The notes under the pieces: generated by a model
What the model was told of the DNA's origin: nothing
The model's input: the letters and a program-made list of their open reading frames with translations, nothing else
Database searches by the model: none
Source of the DNA: CANHCC01 sp040381555
Lineage (GTDB): Bacteria > Bacteroidota > Bacteroidia > J057 > RFSG01
Assembly (NCBI GenBank): GCA_040381555.1
Contig: JBEIHC010000109.1
Location: 1-9,107 of the forward strand
Direction: 5' to 3'
Length of the DNA stretch: 9,107 bases
Made by a program: the position numbers and the translations under genes
Shown here: positions 1-5,215 of the stretch, in pieces
Layout: every line of letters begins with the position of its first letter
Position numbering within the stretch: position 1 is the first letter of the stretch

Positions 1-417
1 CTCCATATCCGGATGCGTCAACATTGTGAAAATGGTAGGCAAATTGCCCAATGGTTGAAGGCTCATCCTCAGGTGGAAAAAGTATTATATCCTGGATTGG
101 AAGAACATCCCGGACATGCAATAGCTGCTCGACAAATGAGAGATTTCGGGGGAATGATTTCTTTTACCCTGAAAGGAGATAAATTGGAAGATGCACTCAA
201 GTTTTTGAGTAATACCCATTTGTTCTCATTGGCAGAAAGTTTGGGTGGAGTAGAATCGTTAATTGGTCATCCTGCATCCATGACGCATGCATCTATTCCC
301 AAATCAGAAAGAGAAAAAGCAGGGTTGAAGGATTCTTTGATTCGTTTGTCTGTAGGCATTGAAGATGCAGAAGATTTAATCGAAGATCTACAAAAGGCCT
401 TCCAAGCCATTGCTTAA
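1..417 (+). CDS. C-terminal part of a PLP-dependent cystathionine gamma-synthase / gamma-lyase family enzyme (5' truncated by window edge)
   Basis: The reading frame is open from base 1 (Leu-His-Ile-Arg before the first Met), so the gene begins outside the window and about 138 C-terminal residues are visible. They match the small C-terminal domain of the Cys/Met-metabolism PLP enzyme family (fold type I). Visible landmarks are the VEKVLYPGL segment, the FGGMISF strand, the substrate-site segment SLGGVESL (about nt 238-261), the MTHASIP segment, and the RLSVGIED motif, whose Arg (nt 343-345) is expected to bind the substrate carboxylate. Family members catalyse gamma-replacement or elimination on homoserine esters, cystathionine or methionine in the cytoplasm. 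The PLP lysine lies upstream, outside the window, so gamma-synthase, gamma-lyase and methionine gamma-lyase cannot be told apart here. The stop overlaps the next start by one base (TAATG), which suggests an operon. Confidence 0.9.
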   Translation, partial: LHIRMRQHCENGRQIAQWLKAHPQVEKVLYPGLEEHPGHAIAARQMRDFGGMISFTLKGDKLEDALKFLSNTHLFSLAESLGGVESLIGHPASMTHASIPKSEREKAGLKDSLIRLSVGIEDAEDLIEDLQKAFQAIA

Positions 418-1142
418 TGACGCTCTCTTGGGTATGGATACTGGCTTTGGGCTTTGCTCCCGGTCTGGCTATCATGCTCTATATATTCTGGAAAGATAGG
501 CTTAACCGAGAACCCTTGCATTTGTTGCTCTTGTGTTTTCTGGCAGGTATTGTAGCTATTATTCCAGCTATAGTCTTGGAGATTGCTTTCGGTAAAATAT
601 TTCCTGATTTAGCCTCTGGAAGTTTTCTTCAAATTGCCATCCATGCCTTTATTGGAGTAGGTTTGATAGAAGAGTACACTAAGTTTTATGCCTTGAAGAG
701 AGTGGTTTGGAAGAGTGCCTATTTTGATGAGCCTTTCGATGGTATAACTTATTCTGTTATGGTTGCAATGGGTTTTGCTACGGCCGAAAATATTGCCTAC
801 ATCTGGCAGGCAAATACAAGTGGCGCTGGAATGGCAACAGCTACACTTCGTGCATTTACAGCAGTTCCCGCACATGCGAGTTTCGGTATTTTGATTGGGT
901 ATTTTGTTGGCTTTGCAAGATTCCAACCCAATCATTCTGGAATCTATCAGTTTGCAGCACTTTTCTTCGCAACCCTTTTTCATGGAGCTTACGACTTTTT
1001 TCTTTTTACCCAGGAAATGACGGGAACAATCTTGGGAGCTATTATTTCATTGGTAACAGGAATATATTTCTCCCTTAAAGCCATTCAAATTCATGGTAAC
1101 AAAAAAGAACAATGGTTTTTAGATGAGCAAAAAGAGAATTAG
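417..1142 (+). CDS. PrsW-family intramembrane metalloprotease
   Basis: This 241-residue protein is hydrophobic, with about seven or eight predicted membrane segments. It carries the conserved features of the PrsW family: a D27/E32-P33 pair after the first helix (DRLNREP), the EEYTK motif (E85, E86, K89), FDGI at 107-110 followed by a Gly-rich helix and the A-E-N triad (E124, N125), His153 in PAHASFG, and His189 in the LFHGAYD helix. The glutamates and histidines are the expected metal ligands and catalytic residues. PrsW of Bacillus cleaves an anti-sigma factor in the membrane; the substrate here is unknown and no sigma or anti-sigma gene is visible. The ATG at 417 overlaps the preceding TAA, and the 3' end overlaps the next gene by 20 nt, so translational coupling is likely. 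No Shine-Dalgarno sequence is seen, as expected for Bacteroidota. Confidence 0.88.
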   Translation: MTLSWVWILALGFAPGLAIMLYIFWKDRLNREPLHLLLLCFLAGIVAIIPAIVLEIAFGKIFPDLASGSFLQIAIHAFIGVGLIEEYTKFYALKRVVWKSAYFDEPFDGITYSVMVAMGFATAENIAYIWQANTSGAGMATATLRAFTAVPAHASFGILIGYFVGFARFQPNHSGIYQFAALFFATLFHGAYDFFLFTQEMTGTILGAIISLVTGIYFSLKAIQIHGNKKEQWFLDEQKEN

Positions 1143-1929
1143 CCTGGCAGAAATAAAGGATATCTTAGATACTGCTTATTTAAACTATGCTAAGAAGGAT
1201 TTTATTGAACAAGACCCCTTGAAATTTGTGTATGCATATTCTCAAAAAGAAGATCAGGAAATTGCCGGCTTGTTTGCAGCACTTTTGGCTTGGGGTAAGC
1301 GAAGTATTATCTTACAAAAAACATCGGAGCTTCTAGATAGAATGGACAATGCTCCAGCAGAATTCATTCGAGCGCCCGGAACCAAAAAACTGAATGCCCT
1401 CAAAGGATTTAAGCATCGTACTTTTATCGAACAAGATTTAATGAGTTTGGTAAAAGGATTGCATTTAGTCTACTTAAAACAGGGAGGGCTGGAAGCTGTC
1501 TTCTCAGGATCTAAGGCTGATTTAACTCCTGAATTGAATTCAATTCCGGGATATAGGTCTTGGGCAGGCATTCAAAATTTTCGAAATCTGATGATCCAAC
1601 ATCCAGGTTTTTCTCTCCGATCAGGCAAACATATTTCAAATCCAGAAGCTGGGTCAGCTTCGAAAAGATTGCATCTATTTTTGAGATGGATGGTGCGAAA
1701 GGATGCGGTCGATGCTGGTATTTGGACTCAATTAATTCCTGCAGATTTGAATTGCCCTTTGGATGTGCATACAGGTAGGGTAGGTCGAACTATGGGTTTG
1801 ATTCATAGAAAGCAGGATGATCGCAAATCAGTAGAGGAGTTAACTCAGGCACTAAGAAATTTTTGCCCGGAAGATCCCATAAAATATGATCTGGCATTGT
1901 TTGGATTAGGGGAGGAGGGTATTTTTTAG
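1123..1929 (+). CDS. TIGR02757 family protein (DUF2400), function unknown
   Basis: This 268-residue protein has no signal peptide or membrane segment and should be cytoplasmic. It shows the signature of the TIGR02757/DUF2400 family: an N-terminal EIAGLFAALLAWGKR helix (46-60), the LFLRWMVRKD segment (185-194) followed by a GIW motif, PLDVHTGRVGRTMGL (212-226), and the C-terminal DPIKYDLALFGLG (251-263). The length is normal for the family. The family is common in Bacteroidota and spirochaetes and has no firm biochemical role that I know of. The arrangement of helices and the conserved Asp in PLDVHT recall helix-hairpin-helix DNA glycosylase-like folds, but that comparison is inference. The start lies inside the PrsW gene in another frame, a 20-nt overlap that implies coupled translation. 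The stop is followed after five bases by the 16-bp palindrome array. Confidence 0.9.
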   Translation: MSKKRISLAEIKDILDTAYLNYAKKDFIEQDPLKFVYAYSQKEDQEIAGLFAALLAWGKRSIILQKTSELLDRMDNAPAEFIRAPGTKKLNALKGFKHRTFIEQDLMSLVKGLHLVYLKQGGLEAVFSGSKADLTPELNSIPGYRSWAGIQNFRNLMIQHPGFSLRSGKHISNPEAGSASKRLHLFLRWMVRKDAVDAGIWTQLIPADLNCPLDVHTGRVGRTMGLIHRKQDDRKSVEELTQALRNFCPEDPIKYDLALFGLGEEGIF

Positions 1930-1934
1930 GAATC

Positions 1935-2126
1935 GCTTGCACCAAGCTTTGCTTACCCTAAACTCAGCTTGCACCAAGCTTCGTTTACCCTAAACTCGGC
2001 TTGCACCAAGCTATGCTTACCCTAAGCTCAGCTTGCAGCAAGCTTCGTTTACCCTAAACTCGGCTTGCACCAAGCTACGCTTGCACCAAGCTTCGCTTGC
2101 ACCAAGCTTTGCTTACCCTAAGCAAA
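1935..2126. repeat. Tandem array of twelve 16-bp palindromic half-units (32-bp higher-order repeat)
   Basis: The array is exactly 12 x 16 bp with no register slip, built from two related half-units. A is GCTTGCACCAAGCTTC, a 5-bp stem GCTTG/CAAGC with a CAC loop. B is GTTTACCCTAAACTCG, a 5-bp stem GTTTA/TAAAC with a CCC loop. The order is ABABABAB AAA B, with A copies at 1935, 1967, 1999, 2031, 2063, 2079 and 2095, and B copies at 1951, 1983, 2015, 2047 and 2111. All seven A stems are perfect; one has a loop change (CAG at 2036-2038). B occurs with stem GTTTA/TAAAC (1983, 2047) or GCTTA/TAAGC (2015, 2111), a compensatory pair change. The 1951 copy is intermediate (GCTTA/TAAAC). The unit length is not a multiple of three and B contains TAA, so the array is not coding. 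It is intergenic, five bases after the TIGR02757 stop. Confidence 0.93.
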
Positions 2127-2127
2127 G
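2107..2127. other. Extended perfect hairpin at the distal end of the palindrome array
   Basis: The arms CTTTGCTTA (2107-2115) and TAAGCAAAG (2119-2127) are perfect 9-bp complements around a CCC loop. This extends the 5-bp stem of the last B half-unit. An alternative, mutually exclusive 7-bp stem pairs TTACCCT (2113-2119) with AGGGTAA (2126-2132). No U-run follows on the + strand, so it does not look like a classical intrinsic terminator. It could mark the array boundary or act in RNA 3'-end protection; both roles are inference. Confidence 0.6.
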
Positions 2128-2351
2128 GGTAATAAATTTGCCTAGTGAATTTTCCCCGCACTATTTTCGTTAGTTTTAATATCCTATTTTAACTATTCAC
2201 TACTCTAAATTATAACCTGAGAGTCCCTTATTATTGTTATTTTATATGGTGCGCCTTCAATTATTTACATTTTCCAATATATTTCTCTCCCACTCAACTG
2301 TTTTGAAATTCTTATCCCTTTCATTTTTTTACATTTTCGCGAATTAAACTT
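2128..2351. other. A+T-rich gene-free stretch between the palindrome array and the next gene
   Basis: No credible coding frame, tRNA or mobile element is visible here. Two weak promoter-like strings occur. TAAATTTG at 2133-2140 fits the Bacteroidota TAnnTTTG -7 element and has TTTG at 2108-2111, 21 bp upstream, inside the terminal array hairpin. TACATTTT at 2330-2337, about 15 bp before the ATG at 2352, is closer to the gene but lacks the final G and has only a distant TTG (2303-2305). The second is better placed to drive the 2352 gene, but neither is certain. Confidence 0.4.
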
Positions 2352-2966
2352 ATGAGGGCAAAATGGGTTTTATTCGTTGTCAATCTGATTTTTTGGTATT
2401 CTGGCATGACACATGCTCAAAATGCGTTAACCCGTTTTACTACTCAAGGACAAAATAAACAAATGCTCTTATCGTGGACACTGGCAACGGGACGCATCTG
2501 CAATGGCATTCAAATTCTTAGATCTCATAACAGAGTTGATGGGTATAAGCAAATTGGATTTATCGGAGGCATTTGTGGGAGTTTCGTTGATACTGTCAGT
2601 TATGAATACCTCGATGAATCTCCAAATCTTAACCAAAATATGTTTTATGTCCTAAATATGGCAGAATTGGGATACTCAGATACGCTTCAGACATACCTAG
2701 CCTATGCACCAGAGAAAGAGGTGCTCTTGCATTGGGAACCCAATGAAAATAGGTATCGAGTGAATTTTCATTCCAATTTTCTTCCCCCAATTCTTGTCAA
2801 GGTCCTTAGTATAAATGGTAGTCTTATTCAAGAGCAATTCTTGGAGTCTAATCCAGATTGGTTGGATTTATCCGTTTTGCCACCCGGTTGGTATGGGTTA
2901 ACTTTTCAGGATGATCGGGGTGAAAAATTAAGGTCTCAATTAGTTCGGGTTTATTCCTCAAAATAA
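2352..2966 (+). CDS. Small secreted protein with FN3-like region and T9SS type A sorting-like C-terminal domain
   Basis: The product has 204 residues. Residues 1-22 form a signal peptide (cleavage likely at THA/QN). Residues about 36-118 follow the pattern common just upstream of T9SS tails in Bacteroidota: LLSW, then an RSHNRVDGYKQIG strand resembling FxVERSxDGxxFxxIG, then SYEYLDESPNLNQNMFYVL, then GYSDT. Residues about 119-204 resemble a type A sorting domain: VKVLSINGSLIQE (149-161), LDLSVLPPGWYGLTF (171-185), then GEK and a basic end. The usual N-P near the start of that domain is absent (YAPEKE instead), so it is divergent. If functional, it would send the protein across the outer membrane by the type IX system. 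There is no catalytic domain between signal and tail. Cys50 and Cys75 could form a disulfide. The ATG at 2352 is the start that precedes the signal peptide directly. Confidence 0.7.
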   Translation: MRAKWVLFVVNLIFWYSGMTHAQNALTRFTTQGQNKQMLLSWTLATGRICNGIQILRSHNRVDGYKQIGFIGGICGSFVDTVSYEYLDESPNLNQNMFYVLNMAELGYSDTLQTYLAYAPEKEVLLHWEPNENRYRVNFHSNFLPPILVKVLSINGSLIQEQFLESNPDWLDLSVLPPGWYGLTFQDDRGEKLRSQLVRVYSSK

Positions 2967-3042
2967 AGCTCAACCTCGAATAGAACTTTCCTTTTTATTT
3001 TGTGCAATAAAATATTTTAATTACCAGTTAATTTCTCTCAAA

Positions 3043-3996
3043 ATGATTTCTTTAAGAAATTCTAATATTAAATTCATCTGGGCAATTTTGTTCCTTTTGA
3101 TACTTTCTATTTTTAATTCTACAAATGCTCTATTGGCTCAAGGATGCAGTGATGCCGGAATTTGTTCCTCCCAAGGGTATGCCTCCGAAACATCTGCAGG
3201 TGATTCTGTTATTGCTCCCTCTTATTTCAGGTTCTCTACCGGATATGCTTTGGGAGAAAAGTTTACGCATCAATTTACCTTCCAACCCGAATTTATAATT
3301 GGCTTATTTAAAAATACCCAAGTTTCCATTCGAATGCCCTATCAGGTTATTTCAGGCAAACTCGGATTTAATCAGGGTCCTGGAGATCCAATTCTGGTTG
3401 TATCACAACGAATATCTTTGAGTCCAAACCTATCTCTTTCAATTTCAGGTGGAATAAGATTTCCAATAAACCGAGCCGCTCAGGACTCACTCCCTATGCC
3501 TTATCAGACCAGTTTAGGTACTTTGGATGCTTTGCTGGCAATGGAAATTCACTATAAAGCACTCAGACTTCGTACAGGTTATCAGCGCGTTTTACATCAT
3601 CAAAATGAAAATCGTTATTTACCCCCTACAGGATTGCCTTTAAAGGATGTTTATTTCGCATCTCGAAATCTTAGGAGAGGCAATGATTGGATGTTTCGGG
3701 TAGATTATTTATTCCCTTTCTCAAAATGGACTTTAATTCCAGGAATGTTAATGGTCTGGAGATTAAGTCCGGATGAATACCAAAATGCACAAAATGTAGG
3801 CATTGAATTTCCTGATTCCGATGGGCCAACATTCAATCTTGTTTTAAATGCCTCCATTCCTTTAAAAAAGAATTGGGTACTTGAACCCTTATTGGCAGCC
3901 CCTATTTTTGCACGAGAGGAAAGGCCTGATGGATTAACCCGTAACATAGTAGCTAGCATTACCCTGATGAAAAGGTTAGGTGTCCTCGAATTCTAA
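3043..3996 (+). CDS. Outer-membrane beta-barrel protein (transporter-like), CSDAGxC type
   Basis: The product has 317 residues. A signal peptide spans about 1-32 (hydrophobic FIWAILFLLILSIF, cleavage likely after LLA). The mature start reads QGCSDAGICSSQG with a Cys35/Cys41 pair. The rest alternates polar and hydrophobic residues in amphipathic strands of about ten residues separated by turns, for example YFRFSTGYAL, TQVSIRMPYQ, LSLSISGGIRF, LRLRTGYQRVL and NDWMFRVDYLF. The chain ends in Phe, as usual for outer-membrane barrel proteins. I infer a barrel of roughly 12-14 strands; the substrate is unknown. It resembles Bacteroidota proteins annotated as putative transporters or hypothetical outer-membrane proteins. 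It lies 76 bp after the sorting-domain gene on the same strand, so cotranscription is possible. Its end converges with the LRR gene, with 26 bp between them. Confidence 0.65.
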   Translation: MISLRNSNIKFIWAILFLLILSIFNSTNALLAQGCSDAGICSSQGYASETSAGDSVIAPSYFRFSTGYALGEKFTHQFTFQPEFIIGLFKNTQVSIRMPYQVISGKLGFNQGPGDPILVVSQRISLSPNLSLSISGGIRFPINRAAQDSLPMPYQTSLGTLDALLAMEIHYKALRLRTGYQRVLHHQNENRYLPPTGLPLKDVYFASRNLRRGNDWMFRVDYLFPFSKWTLIPGMLMVWRLSPDEYQNAQNVGIEFPDSDGPTFNLVLNASIPLKKNWVLEPLLAAPIFAREERPDGLTRNIVASITLMKRLGVLEF

Positions 3997-4022
3997 TTAT
4001 TTTTATTTTTTCAGTAGTAAAA

Positions 4023-5132
4023 TTATTTATTATGAAACTCTACTTTGGCTCCAGTGGCTAGTTTTCGAATTCGAATTCTTTCACTCTCCACAATTGGATT
4101 AAAAGCCAGATTAATATTCTTTAAATTTCTTCCAGGAGTAAAGCTGTCTGGCAATTTCTTGATTCCATTATCAGATAAAATTAAATCTTGCAGCTGTGGT
4201 AGTTCAATAAAATCAGCCGGAATTTCTGTTAACATGTTATGCTGCAAATAGGCTCTTTTTAACTGATACATTCTAGACAGTGAATTCGGAAAATGGGAAA
4301 TGTAATTATGCTCCAATTGTAAAATTTCGATTTTATTGAGGTTTCCAAATTCCTGCGGTAAACGAGTTAATTTATTATGGTCCAATTCTAATTTTTCCAA
4401 ATTAATTAATTCAGAAAAGCACTCTGGTAAAATCGTGAGTTCATTTCTAGCCAAATATAATTCCTTTAATTGGGTTAAGCTACATATTCCATTGGGTAAT
4501 CTATAAATACGGTTACCATTAAGGGATAATTTTTCCAATGATTGTAATTCCCCAATACAATTGGGAATATCTGAGAGGGCATTAAAGTAAAGGCCTAATT
4601 CATTCAATTGTACGCAGGAGCAGAGTTCTTTGGGAAAGGCTAATAAATTGTTCCCAAATAATTCGAGGGAAATAAGCGAATCTAATTTTCCAAATGATAT
4701 GGGGAGCGTTTCCAATTCGTTGTTCAACAGATTAATTTCTCTTAAGCTTTGAAGATTTCCAATCAACTCGGGTAGCTTACTTATTTTGTTATTGGGTAAA
4801 TAGAGTATGCGGAGTTTCTTTAATCGACAAAATTCATCTGGAAGGGTCTGCAAATGATTGCCTCCTGCCAACAACTCCTTCAAATTTTGGAGCAGCCCAA
4901 TCTGAGGCGGTAGGGAAGTTAGATTTTGATCTGTGAGGTCCAGAATTTCTACTTGTAAGGGCTTTTTCAAGGCTTCTTCTACCGAGGTATAAGTTTTAGA
5001 ATTCTGACCAACTACTGAATAATAGGGTAAGAAAATGCTCCAGCTTACCAACATAAAGACAATCCCTTTACCCGGGTGTTTTCGAGTGATTTTTTGTATT
5101 GTATTAAGAATCAATTCAATAGGCGTATTCAT
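4023..5132 (-). CDS. Exported leucine-rich repeat protein (23-residue LRRs)
   Basis: The product has 369 residues. A basic N-terminus (KITRKHPGKG) precedes a hydrophobic segment (about 24-42), read as a long signal peptide or membrane anchor. From Val61 there are twelve consecutive repeats of exactly 23 residues (61-336) with consensus LxxLxLxxNxLxxLPxxhgxLxx, where h is hydrophobic, then a thirteenth partial repeat (337-350) and a charged cap ending VEFHNK. The Asn ladder and the LP position are well kept. Such repeats fold as a curved solenoid that binds protein partners; no enzymatic domain is attached. Six Cys lie in repeats 2 and 5-8 (102, 171, 173, 192, 217, 238). Met27 is an alternative start, but it would lose the basic region before the hydrophobic segment, so the ATG at 5132 is preferred. 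The gene is divergent from the peptidase gene (83 bp between starts) and convergent with the barrel gene. No clear promoter was found on this strand. Confidence 0.9.
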   Translation of the reverse strand: MNTPIELILNTIQKITRKHPGKGIVFMLVSWSIFLPYYSVVGQNSKTYTSVEEALKKPLQVEILDLTDQNLTSLPPQIGLLQNLKELLAGGNHLQTLPDEFCRLKKLRILYLPNNKISKLPELIGNLQSLREINLLNNELETLPISFGKLDSLISLELFGNNLLAFPKELCSCVQLNELGLYFNALSDIPNCIGELQSLEKLSLNGNRIYRLPNGICSLTQLKELYLARNELTILPECFSELINLEKLELDHNKLTRLPQEFGNLNKIEILQLEHNYISHFPNSLSRMYQLKRAYLQHNMLTEIPADFIELPQLQDLILSDNGIKKLPDSFTPGRNLKNINLAFNPIVESERIRIRKLATGAKVEFHNK

Positions 5133-5184
5133 CGCAATTCACAACTTAGAGGGTAAACTTTCAGCATTTCCAAATAAGAAACTA

Positions 5185-5192
5185 TATATTTG
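5185..5192 (+). promoter_or_regulatory. Bacteroidota -7 promoter element for the S46 peptidase gene
   Basis: TATATTTG is an exact TAnnTTTG match 23 bp before the ATG at 5216. It would place the transcript start near 5199. The -33 partner is weak: TTTC at 5159-5162, 22 bp upstream, is the best candidate. It lies in the 83-bp divergent gap, so transcription of the LRR gene in the other direction must start within or near the same gap. Confidence 0.5.
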
Positions 5193-5215
5193 TTGTTAAA
5201 ATTACGCATTGTACA

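Noticed and set aside
609..983. A 124-residue - strand frame rich in Cys
   Set aside because: It is antisense to the PrsW gene, whose conserved motifs prove the + strand is coding; the Cys are by-products of antisense Ala and Thr codons.
1935..2126. CRISPR array with roughly 16-bp repeats and 16-bp spacers
   Set aside because: The would-be spacers are themselves repeated (B half-units), are far too short, and no cas gene is present.
2959..3002. Possible terminator: A/T stem CAAAATAAA with TTTATTTTG after the 2352 gene
   Set aside because: The stem is almost all A-T with a 24-26-nt loop and overlaps the stop codon; too weak to call in A+T-rich DNA.
3008..3019. Perfect 12-bp palindrome TAAAATATTTTA upstream of the barrel gene as an operator
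   Set aside because: It is pure A/T in an A/T-rich leader, where such palindromes arise easily, and there is no second copy.
3133..3150. Lipoprotein signal at Cys35 of the barrel protein
   Set aside because: Residues before the Cys are Ala-Gln-Gly, lacking the Leu at -3 of a lipobox; an ordinary cleavage after LLA fits better.
3997..4022. Bidirectional terminator between the convergent barrel and LRR genes
   Set aside because: There is a T-rich run but no stable inverted repeat in the 26-bp gap.
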